From NCBI GenBank assembly GCA_030544215.1, contig JARZZO010000013.1, positions 30,053,229-30,117,228 on the forward strand: 64,000 nt of DNA. Reading direction: 5' to 3'. Positions 1-12,200 of the stretch are shown piece after piece. The DNA comes from Zantedeschia hybrid cultivar (taxonomy: Eukaryota > Streptophyta > Magnoliopsida > Alismatales > Araceae). Made by a program: the position numbers and the translations under genes. Within the stretch, counting starts at the first letter, position 1. Every line of letters starts with the position of its first letter. The notes below the pieces were generated by a model. The model searched no databases. It had not been told where the DNA came from and worked only from the letters and a program-made list of their open reading frames with translations.

Positions 1-580
1 CATCCTGAGAAGTGAGGAAAAAGTGAATGCATTGTGGTGGATAGAAGGCATTTTGTCTTTCAGAAGTTTCAAATCATTGTATTTTTCTTTTCACAGAAGA
101 TAAATGAAGTCAAAATGCCATGTTGAATTACCATGTAATCATTGTATTTCTGGCCCCAAATTCTCTTTTAGAGGATTCAATTGTGTCAAAGCAGATATCT
201 GATATGTTTGTGCATTGGTTTTCTTATCATTTATGATGTGAAGTAAGGAGGAAAGCTGATTATTGGCAATTGGATTGTCTATGTTGCATTGTAATGAGCT
301 TAAGGCATTTATAACATACTGTGTATGTATAATATGATCAGAGCACTCAATGCCTTACCACTTTGGTATATGTAGCACATACTTGATTTCTAGTTTTACG
401 TTCTATGCTAGGCATTTGTAAAATCAATACCTAGTTCCATGTCTGATTTTTATAAATGTAGGCACATTTTACTTTGTAAAAGTGTGGACAGCAATTTAGG
501 AATTCTCATCAATTAAAGAAAATCCCTTTGTCTTATAATGCACATTTGCTTCTTTTATTGATCGAATTGTCTTTCTGCAG
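1..580 (+). other. intron of TBCCD1, no recognisable feature
   Basis: AT-rich sequence leading to the T-rich acceptor tract at 545-580. No coding exon with a proper splice pair and no transposon signature was recognised. Confidence 0.5.
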
Positions 581-685
581 GTTCTGAACTGTCATGATTC
601 AGTCATTTACATTCTAGCACCCTTGAGATATGCTACAATTTATGGATGTTCTGATGCGACCATTGTTCTTGGTGCCATTGGTAAG
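581..685 (+). CDS. TBCCD1: TBCCD1 exon (TBCC beta-helix repeats)
   Basis: Thirty-five codons starting VLNCHDSVIYILAP and ending GAIGK, bounded by an acceptor after a T-rich tract (ttctgcag) and a donor AAG|gtatg. The reading phase is 0 on both sides. It is the first exon seen in the window; earlier exons are outside it. Confidence 0.9.
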
Positions 686-2027
686 GTATGAATGGCAGCA
701 TCACAGTATTGCTATTTGTCACATTTCTAAATTCCACACAAAACTGATTTTGTTCAGCATGAGAAGTATAGGGATCTCTTACCTTGTCTCTGTAGCCCCA
801 GAATAGTAGTGATCACAATATTCTTATACTAGTATGTTTGTCTGGCTTCAAGATGTAGGTTTTGAGAATTACCATTCACTGGAATCTTTGATAGTCTGTT
901 TTTCAAAAGAAATCCTCGTGACAATTGCATCAGTTTCTCTAAGTGAAAGAAGAAATATCATAGAGATATGGTAAACTAACAAAACGTTTTGTTGCCAACA
1001 CCAGAATCTGTCCAGGTAGTTACGGGTCAAATTACTTAATACCTTCACATGAAAGGAAAATGGGCTAATTTTATAAAATGTTAGTCAAGAAAACCAGCCT
1101 TTGAGTGCTTAGATAAGAATGAATTAGGATGGACTAAATTATACTTTTGTGGGATGCTGCCTTACTAAGGAAAGTTCAAATACTTTGTCCAACCCACCTA
1201 GATTTCTGAAGATGTTGAAGGTATAGACTTTTTGATTGCCAATTATCTTTGGTTATGTGACAACTTTGCATATTTCCAGATTACAAAAAAAAAAAACTTT
1301 GCATATTCCAACTGCTGATGGAGATTGAAATTCAGACTGAAGGGTGTAAATTATTGGTAGCATCTAGAATGGCAGCGTGACCTCATGGCATGCTTGCTAT
1401 TGTTTGGAGATGTTTACAGATCTGTTCCTTATTTTTATTTTACATTGAGTTATTGACATGGTAGGGACACTTATGCCTATTGATGTTTCTGGGACATCAC
1501 TGTCATTGTTAGTTAGCAGTGGTTGTATGTTCATAATTTATCTTTCATGCCTTCGTGGAACATGAGTCCTGGCATATTTAGTAGGTTAATTTATATTGAA
1601 ATTTAAGTTGGGTTATCTAAATGTTTATGGGTCATTAAGGGAGTTTAATTAAAGTGAGATCAATGATTTGTTATCAATGATGCTTAATTACCTTATAAGT
1701 GTAGTTTAAAAAGGATGCTAGTGTAATAAATTAAGCATTGATTGAAAAACTAAATGAGGATTTGACTTGGATTATTACTTAACTGAGTATGGGACACATT
1801 CTCAGATTTTGTTTATGGGGATGACATCTGGTCTGAAAGGTGTCAAGAAAGAGGGTGTAGGTGTCAAGGTGGGTAATTTTGAATCTTGAGTGCCACCTAG
1901 CATGGCATGCAAGAGGAGCTTGAACTAGTGCACACGAACGACTACGTGTCTAATGTGGCAGTTGATAACATTGAAGTCAAGATTCATGTAGCTGACCCGA
2001 AGTAGTGGGTTAGGCTCCGATGGTGGT

Positions 2028-2095
<68 letters not shown>

Positions 2096-3166
2096 ACACA
2101 GCCCTATGTTATCAAAGGCGAGTGAGGTGCACGCCTGGGCGGCGAGGCGAGGCGGTGGTAAGCCGCCTCGCTTGCCTTCGTTGCCTAGGCGAGCGACAGA
2201 ACTGCCTCAAACGTCGAGGCGCTTGGCTCAGCATGCCTCGCGCACCTTATTCGCCCTTGCCCGCCTTGTACGACTTGTGGCACTGTCCATCGACCCATTT
2301 GACCCGGCCCAAAGGGCCCAATATCGGGCGTATATATTGGGCGACCCATTAACCCTTCCCACCCCTCCCGATCGCAACCCTAGCCCTCAAGTGTTCCGCC
2401 CCCTCTACGGTTCCCCCCGACCTCGAGCGAGGTGCCTCCCCGATGACGACGCTCTAGTCCAGCGACGGTGATGGCTGACGAGGCATCTGGTGATGACGAT
2501 GGTAGCCTTCAGTGACGGCGAAGCCTCCGGCGAGGGCTTCATTGGGTAACCTTGTACCTTTCCCTCTCTTTCTTCCCCCGATCATTCCCTCTGTCTCTCT
2601 CTCCCTCCACCATGTCTTTCTCGACAGCACCCTCTCTCTCTCTCCCCACCCTCTCACACTCTCTGTCTGTCTCTCACTCTCTTAGAGTGTCAAAGCCCTC
2701 GCCCTTCCCTATCTTTCTCACCCTCTCTGTCTCTTACTCTCTGTCTCTTTCACTCTCTCTCTCCCCACCCCCTCTCTCTTGCCCGCACTCTCTCTCTCTC
2801 TCTCTCTCTCTCCCCCCACCCTCTCACTCTCTCAGAGGGCCGAAGCCCTTGCCCTTCCCTATCTCTATCACCCTCTCTCTGTCTCTTTCACTCTCTCTCT
2901 GTCTCTCTCATAGAGCCGAAGCCCTCACCCCTCCTATCTCTCTCACCCTCTCTGTCTCTCACTCTCTTAGTCTCTTTTACTTTGTCTCTCTCATTATGGT
3001 GGGTTTAATTAGTAGCAAAATTTCTATGAATTTGTTGATTACATCTTTGATTGCTTAAATTGTATTTCAATTAGTTTGACTTAAAATTATGTTTTTTATA
3101 TTCGAGTGAATGGATGTCATTTTGTATGATTTTATTTGTGGTTTTCGCATTTTATATAAATATGTG

Positions 3167-3203
<37 letters not shown>

Positions 3204-6200
3204 AAAAATGTCGCCTTGAACACCTAGGCCAGGCATTTGAGGCTAAGACGATCCCCCGGTCGCCTGGTCACCTCACGCCTCTGACTACATAGACACAACC
3301 ATAATTCATTCGGTTGAAAATAGCGCAGTACAAAACCCAATTACAAGGCAGTACCTCCCTGCCAAGACAGTAGATATCCCAATCACCTGAACTTGTTAGA
3401 GGAGAAGATTTTTCCAAATTCATGTGATAAATAAGATTTGGGAGCTTCCCTCACCTTCCTCACGTTTAACGTACAAACCAATCCCTAATTAGGTTAATAG
3501 AACGCTTGTTAATGCTGAAAGGATTCTTGGATTCCTGTCTGAGGCACATGTTATTTCTCTTCTTTCATGTTACCTAAAGCACTGCAGCAAGGAGAATATG
3601 CTACATTTGGACCAACCCTAATTGGACATCCTTCATTCTATGCAATTGCAGCATTCTGTTTGGTAGCAACCACTTTAAGCCTCGTTTTATAGATGGTTGT
3701 CCAGAATGCAGCTGTGATTCCACACTATAGAAAGAGGTTTTCAGTCAAAGAAAAAGACATCTTCCACTTCCTCAAATGCCCCGACTCCAGCCAGTGTTGC
3801 CAGTTTACCCTCCACAATCTCTGTATAAAAAGTTTTGATGTTTGCCGGCCATTTCCTTTTCTATATGCGTGCAACCCTTTTCACCATGCATCCCCCTATG
3901 ATTAACATTTTCATTGAAGATTTAACTGAACTTTTCACCCACCTCCACAACTTGAAGGCCTCTTGTCCTTCAAACTCTTGGGTGAACCTCTATCAAAGCT
4001 TAAAATGTAATCAATTTAAGGACTAAAACTCTGAAACTCATCAATTTAGACTTAACATTCGGTCGGCTGGTTCAATTCAAGTCAGCCACCCGGTTTCTTG
4101 CTTCTGACTATGACCAGCCCGTGAATCGGACTTTAAGTCTTCGGCCGGTTTGCGATGAACGCACTGTTCATCTTCCTCCTCTTGCGTCTGTGGCAGCGCT
4201 GAGCAGGACTCTTGCCGGCGAACTGGGCGAGACTCTTCTGCCACATATGGACCTTGGGGAGGCTTCCTAAGTTGGTTTCGGGACTCATGACAGCTTCTCT
4301 CCTCTCCTCTTGTCAAGGATCGGAGGAGTTCTATTAGGCCTCCGACCTCTTTTAAGTTTTTTGTTCATCCGGCGGGTACCCTGAAGCAGAGGAATGCTTC
4401 CACTGTGGAAGTTGTTGCCGTGTAGAAGCCGGTTCAGTTTGCTGAGAATGATTTGGAGGGTCTTCAGGTTGCCTTGGAACCTGAGGTACTGGCGATCCAA
4501 CTGCCAGGGATCGTAGACTCAGTTCAGGGAAGCTCTTGAAAGGATGATTCCAAAGCCATTGTTCCCTATTCTTCTAGCTCTGTTGTGGGGTATGAACACT
4601 GGGTGGAGGACATCATGGACCTTGGCAGGAAAATTGGTGTTTCTTTTCAAGGTAAAGAAGATGCTGTAATCAGTTTTATTAAGAAACTGAGACGTTCATA
4701 GGCTTTGCAGTGTTCTTTAAAGAGGAAAGGGGCTGGAGGGGGTGTGAAAATAGGGAAGAGGGAAGTCAATTTCATTAACCAAAATGAAATTGTAGATTCT
4801 CTAAGACCCAAGAAGTAGGGGGTATGAAATCTGTATAATGCTGTTATGTTCTTGAAATATTAGAGGTCTTAATGGGGAAATGAAGAGAAGGGCGATGAGT
4901 GATCTGGTCAGGAATCATAGATTGGATTGTATTTGTTTGCAAGAGATTAAAATGGAAACTGTGGATGGACAGATCATTAAGCAGCTTGGAGGCTCATTGT
5001 TAACAGAATGGGCTACATTTCCTACACAGGGAACAAGTGGGGGACAACTTATCATTTGGAATGGCAACAATTTTAAAGGGAGGATTTGTGATAAAGGCAC
5101 ATTCAGTATTTCAATAATTTTTAATGCAGTGGTTGGTTCAGAATCTTGGGTTGTCACCTTAGTCTATGGTCCTCATTCTCAGCAGGCGAGGGTTGAGTTT
5201 TGGCAAGAACTGGACAAGTTGGCTTTGTTATTTCAAGGAATGTGGTGTATTCTTGGAGATTTTAATTGTGTAAGATATCCATGGAGAGAACTGGCTGTCA
5301 GAATTGGAATTCAGATATGGAGAGATTTGGAGCTTGGATTTCTAATTGTGGGATGGTGGATCTTGAAATTCCAAATAGAAAATTCACTTGGTTTAACCTA
5401 TAACTACATGGTACTCAATCAAGGTTGGATATGATGTTGGTTTCAGCCAATTGGATTAATAAGTTTCCTATTTCTCATGTATTAGGTTTGAACAAGATGG
5501 TTTCAGACATATCCCTTTATTACTGAGGACCAGGGAAGAGATAATGAAGTCTAGAATATTTAGGTATGAGTTAGCTTGGCATACACATGAGGACTTTAAG
5601 GGGTTGTAACCCAGTGCTGGAAGGAGGAGGAATCCTCGCATCAGGCGGTTGCTACATTTTCTAACAAGCTGAAGAGGATGAAGTCAGCCATTAAAACATG
5701 GAGTGCAGTGACTTTTGGGGCAGGTTCCTCTACTAGGCAGCAGATTATTCAGAAAATAGATGGGTTGGAAGCAAGAGCTGATGCGGTCGAGTTATCTGAA
5801 GAAGAAAACAAGGGGCTGGCTGAACATAAAAAGGAATATAATTTGTGGCTGCTAAGAGAAGAGATGATGTGGAAATGAGAGAGGGGGATAAGAATATAAG
5901 ATTTTTCCATGCAATTGCAAGTGCTAAGAAGAGGGCTATGAGAATTGATCATGTGAAAGTTGATAACTTTGTGGTGGAGTCAGAGGAAGAGACAGAGAAA
6001 ACCTTTGTCTCCTATTATGAGAATTTGTTTAAGGAAGATGAGTGGTGGAGACCTCACTTTAGGAGGGGTTTTTACCAAAAATCAAAGAAAGTTAGGCTTA
6101 TGAGTTGTGTCTTCCATTTTCATAGGAGGAAGTCAAATCTGCAGTTTTCAACATGGAAGCTAATAAATTACCAGGACCAGATGGTTTTTCTATGGGTTTT

Positions 6201-9200
6201 TATCAATATTTTTGGGATACTATCAAAGAAGACTTGATGAAGGTGATGAGAGAGTTCCATGAAAGGCCACTGAGCATCATAAGTTTTAACTCCACTTTTA
6301 TTGTTCTAATCCCAAAGTGGGAAGGGGCTGATACTGTGTCTGATTTTAGGCCCATCAGTCTTTTGAATGGTTGCTATAAAATTATTACCAATGTGCTAGC
6401 TAATCGGCTGAAGAATGTGCTAAAGGAGGTGATTAGTTCAAATCAGGCAGCATTCCTTAGGGGCAAGTATATTTTGGACAATTTTTTGTCAGCCCATAAA
6501 GCCATTGTTTCTCAGAAAAGTAGTAGAAATGAGGGTGTGCTAGTTAAATTGGACTTTGAGAAAGCTTATGATCGGATAAGCTGGTTGTGCATTCAAAAAA
6601 CCTTTGGTGCCATGGGTTTTAGTCATAAATGGATTGGTTGGATCATGAGCTGCATATCCACTGCTAAATTCTCAATTTTGCTTAAGAGAGAACCATGTGG
6701 TTATTTTAAAAGTTTGAGGGGATTGAGGCAAGGTGATCCTATGTCTCCACTGATTTTTATTTAAGTTGGACATATTTTAAGTACCCTATGGGATAGGGCA
6801 GCAACACAAGGGTTGGTTGATGGATTTTCAGTGGGGAGATGGATTTTTGTTGTCACATCTTCAGTTTGCTGATGACACTCGACTGCTTTCTTCTGGAAAT
6901 GAGGCTTTGCTTACAAACATGAAGAGACTACTGATTCTAACTGAAGCTATCACAGGGTTGACCATCAATTTTCGGAAATCTGAGGTGGTAGGCATTAATT
7001 TGGGCTTGGAGAGAGTTCAGAAAATTGCTGATTCATTCACATGTAAGGTGTCTTCTTTCCCAATTTCTTACTTAGGTCTCTCTCTGTCTGATGTTCAATG
7101 TAAAGTCAGGGATTGGAATGATCTTATTAGAAGGTTTGAGCAGAGATTGGAAGGGTGGAAGGCCAGGTATTTATCAGCTGGAGGAAGATGGGTGCTATCT
7201 AAATCAGTCCTCTCATCTTTGACAACTTATTATCTTTCCATTTTCAGCATTCCGAAAAAGGTAGAAAGAATACTTGAATATAAGAGAAGCCTATTTTTCT
7301 AGGAAGGAGGGAAGAGGGATTCAAGAGCTTTGCACCTTATAGCATGGGATAAGGTTTGCAGGAGAAAGGATCAAGGTGGGGCTGGTTTGGTAAAGGTTGT
7401 TATTTTTAATCAAGCTTTATTTGCCAAGTGGATTTGGAGAATGAGAGAAGAGGAAGATGCTTTGTAGATAAAAATCATTAGGGGGAAATATTATCATGGT
7501 ACATCTAGATGGAATTTGAATCCAACCTCCTTATTTAATATGCCCCCTATATGAAGGAATATTAATAAGATGGTTGATCTGATTGCCCCTCCAATTTCCT
7601 TTCAAGTGGATAATGGGTGCTCGGTTAAATTCTAGGAAGATAGGTGGGCTTTACACTAGCCTTTGGCAGTGGAATTCACGGATCTGTATCTTATCTTTGA
7701 GGATGAAAAAAAATATGTGGCTGAGTTGTATTCATATGTGCATTCCAATCCATGGAATTTGACCTTTAGAAGAAATTTAACATCTCAGGAACTTCAACAG
7801 TTGGTGGCTGTGCTGAACATCCTTCACAAATTTGGGTTGCAGAGAAACTGTGATGACACAAGATTATGGGTTTGGAACTCTAAAGGTATTTTCTCTATTA
7901 ATGCATTGGTAAGAGTGATTAATGACAGTGGAGTTAGAGTGCCCTGGGAACCTGCAGTTTGGTCTAAGATTTTACCTTGCAAGATCAACCTCTTCCTTTG
8001 GAAGATAGCCTTGGGAAGGTTACCAACCATGGACAAACTGAGTAGGTTCCTTTCTTTGCAGAATCTCAATTGTTATTTCTGTGCTAGATTTATTGAGGAA
8101 GCGGATCATATGTTTCGCCATTGTGGTATTGTCCATGCGTGGTGGCTGTCATGCTGCAGGTGCCTTAACATCAGTTGGGAGGAACCCTCCTCTGTGCTTC
8201 ATATGTTGGATGGATGTGCTAAGCTATGTCCTTCATCCGAGAGGGAGATATTGTCTTTAATCCTTCCTGCATTTTTGTGGGGAATTTGGACTAAAAGAAA
8301 TTATAGAAGGTTCAGGAACGAGTTTGATAGCTTTTACAACATCATGCGCAGGGTTATTAGATGGGTTTCTGAATGGGGTAAAGCTGCAAGGGTAGTGGTG
8401 GATCCGAAATCATCTCCTATCCTATCTGATTTGCTGCAGTGGTTGAGATTGTTTGGCTGATATTGTAATCTTGTGAGTCTTTATGTTATATCTTATCTTC
8501 TTGATAAGATATATTGGGGGAAGTTTTCGTTGGAGAGGGGTTTTTCTTTTTCTTACTTTATAAGGACTTTCTGTGTGTTTTGAGAGCTGCTCTACTCTCT
8601 GGTGTACTCTTTGTATTTAATTATCTATGAATCTGTGATCTAATTGGTCACCTTCCAAAAAAACAAGGTGTCTTTACCATTCCCCACTTTAATCTTCATG
8701 CCCCTTGAAATCCATTGCTCCGCTTTTATTATCCCTCTCCAGATAGACGACAAAGAGAATTCATTTGCAACATCAAGAGAAAAGTAGCCTGCAGCATTAT
8801 GGTGCTTAGCCTTCAAAATTCTCTTCCATAGTAACTCATTATGGTTTAAAACTTCCCACAGCCATTTTCCCAACAGTGCAAAATTCATTGAAATCAGATT
8901 TTTAACACCTAAGCCACCCTTCTTAACTGGTGTGCAGACTCTTTATTCCATCTCACCAAAGGTATTGCCCTTGAATCTGATTGAGTGCCTCCTCACAAAA
9001 AACTCCTCCTGATCTGATCAAGTTGTTTAACAACTGTTTTAGGCATCTGAAAAATTGACAAATAGTGCACCGGAATAGCTGATAAAACCGAATTCAACAA
9101 AACAGTCCTTCCTCCTAGGCTAAGATTCTTAGCCTTCCATATAGAAAAGTTTCTTTTGCACCCTTAGGATGAGAGGATCCCAGTCTAGCTTTCGCAAATT

Positions 9201-12200
9201 TTTAAGATGGAGAGAGAAGTCCTAGGTAGACAATTGGAAGACATTCTACCTTACACCCCATCATCATGGCACATTCCTTAACAGCTGTATCTTCCATATT
9301 AATTCCTAAAAGATAGCTCTTATCAAAATTTATCTTCAATCCAGAGATGTATTCAAAATTCTGCAATACAAACAATAAATTCTTCAAATCCTCAGCACCT
9401 CCTTCAAGAAAGATAAGTGTATCATCTGCGTATTGCATATGAGATATACTTTCCAGATTTCTGACAATTTTCAACCCTTTAAACCATGCTTCTGCCTCTG
9501 CTTTCTTGCACATTTTCCCTGAGAATATTGGCTACCAGGATAAACAAATAGGGGGAAAGTGGGTCTCCCTGCCTCAACCCTCTTGAACTCTTAAAATAAC
9601 CAGCTACCTCCCCATTGAATAACACAGAAAACACTGCTGTTGACAGACAATCTTTCAAATTCTGTATCCATTCTGGAGGAAAATTGTGCAATGATAAATT
9701 AACAGTTCCCATAAGCATTTCCAGGACACTATCATAGGCCTTGTTAAAGTCCAGCTTGACAAGCAACCCTTCTTTCTTGCTCTGCTTCATTGAGAAAACC
9801 ACTCCGTGGGCAATGAAAAAAGCATGAAACAGTTTTCTTCCAGGCACAAAAGCTTGCTGGTTAATTTTAATCAAACTCCCAATCACGTTTCCCAATCTAT
9901 TGGCTAAAATCTTGGTGAAAATTTAATATGGCCCATTTAGAAGACTAATGGGTCGAAAATCTTTCAGTTCAACAGCCTCAGCTTTCTTGTTTAGGAGTAC
10001 AATAAATGTTTGATTAACAAATTCTCCTCCTTTTGCTCTAGAAAACCAGTTTCGGATAGCCATCATAACATCCATTTTCACCTCGCTCCAGAAATTCTGA
10101 TAGAACAACAGTGGAAACCCGTCAGGCCTGGGTGCTTTGTCACTGCCTAAAGAAAAAACTGCCTGTTTAATCTCTTCATTTTAGATTGGAGAAGTCAACA
10201 CTAAACAATCTGCTTGACTTAGCTTGGGAATGGTAGAATCATGAGATGTGAGGAACCCTTTTTTGCTTTGCTTGTACAGTACTGCTGCCGGTGTCCTTCA
10301 ACAAATTATGAAGTTCCTGTGACCCCTTGTTTTTAGTGCCCTGTTTTTGTTCCCCTTCGGAGCATGTCCTCCACAATCTCCTATATCGACTCACCTTATT
10401 ATGAATATTCAACCCCAAAACCTCTGTCTTCCCTTTGATATGAATATCAAACCATTCATCAATCAAATTATTTTGGCAATGTTGATCCTGTTCGTTGATC
10501 AGAATCGATTGTTGCATTGTTGCATTTGTTGCTACTTGCTTTGGGGAAGGTGGTAGAGGAGGTGGGAAATTGGGGGGGTTTTGTGCGGAAAGTAAAGGTG
10601 TACCCGGAACGCGCGACAATCCTGGTGAGACTGTTGAAGATTCCTTTTTTGTCCAGCCTCCGCGATGTCCGGTCCGTTGAAGGAAGGGAACAATGGCCTT
10701 CACACAGCCTTTCCTCGCATGTTGATCCTCCATCTTCTGCACCCGGAACGAGACCTTCTAAGCTGATCCCATCCCCGCCGCCATCACATTCTCCTCCCTC
10801 TTCTATAAACCCTAACCCTAGCTCTCCCTACCTTTGCCAGCTCCCTCCGAACTCCCTCGACAACCTTCTGAGCGAAGGAGACGATGAGCAGGTCACTTAT
10901 ACCGAACCCCTCGCTAAGCCCTTGAGCCCTCCCACCTGGTTCGACCCCATCATCCTTGAGTAAAGGTTCGGCCAAAACAACAAGATCGTTCGAACCATTC
11001 GGCCCAGAGTTCATGACAGGCCCATTTGAGTTAACGTCCGGTTCCTTAAACTCCCTTCAAACCTACCGGTTCACTCTTAAGCTCTGGTTCATTACTAACA
11101 CATCGAACCGTTGTCTTCACCTCAGCTCATCTGCTCCTGTACCTTCACCACCATCATGTACCTCCCTGTACTGCATGTATGCTGCAACAACTTCTTTGTA
11201 GGTTCATGGCCGATCCTTGGACATTGCTTCCCCTCTCTTCTCAACTATCACCGCAACCCAGAACCTCTTATCACCCCACCAGAGTTTCACAATCTCCGGA
11301 ATAATACTCCCCTGTTCCATTTCAATTTCAATTCTTGCTTCCAACATATTCTGCCATGAAAAGTCTTTGTCTGTCCACTGTTCGTAATCGTACAAAGGAT
11401 GAAACTATCTCCTTGAACACTTCTACATCCCAGAGAAGGAGTGGAGTACCTCGAAGGCGACACCAGAACACCGATCCTCTATCAGCACTCTTCGTTGCAT
11501 CTTCCATCTTCCAGGGACGCCAGACAATTTGAAAATTTCTAAATTATTAGTCTGCATCTTGATCAGCTTGCTGTAAATCTCTTGAGAAGCACACGTTAGC
11601 AGACACATTTCCTCATCAAACGTACAAAGTTTCCAACCATCTAGCCCATGAAACAAACCTTCCAATTTATTTTTTAGGGATTGTACATGGTTGGCAGTAC
11701 TGGCGGATATTGGTACGTACCGGTATCGGCCGGCACCGGTACCATGCCTGTAAAGAGTATCGGCCGATACCGGCTGATACTGGACCGGTACCGGCCGGTA
11801 TGTACCGGTATCGGTACCCACCGATACATGTACCGGTACCGGTACTGCCATCCATGATTGTACATCAATAATACCTTCAACTGCTTTGCCCGCAAAACTC
11901 TGACAACACGCCTCCCAATTCTTCTTGAAATTTTGGAACCATGGAACATCTAAAATTGTACCTTTCCATTTCTTATCTGCCTCTTCCAAACCTAACTTAG
12001 ATTCTGAAACTTTTTCTTTCGTCTGAATCTCTGCTTCAGAACAAGCAAAGCTTCTATGCCCAATCCTTTTGCACTTCCAGCAAAGCAGAGCGTTCCGGCA
12101 TCCCCCGGCAAAGTGTCCCTTCTCCAAGCATCTAAAACATTTGTTGAACATATTATCTCCCCTCCCTCGGGCATAAAATCTGTTAAACCCTCGTTCCGTA

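Noticed and set aside
2552..3058. Open frame of Ser/Leu repeats
   Set aside because: It is a translated CT microsatellite inside a MITE; the same holds for 30849-31483 and 47086-47413.
10347..11201. Plus-strand open frames
   Set aside because: They are antisense to LINE-2 ORF1, which has clear zinc-knuckle motifs on the other strand.
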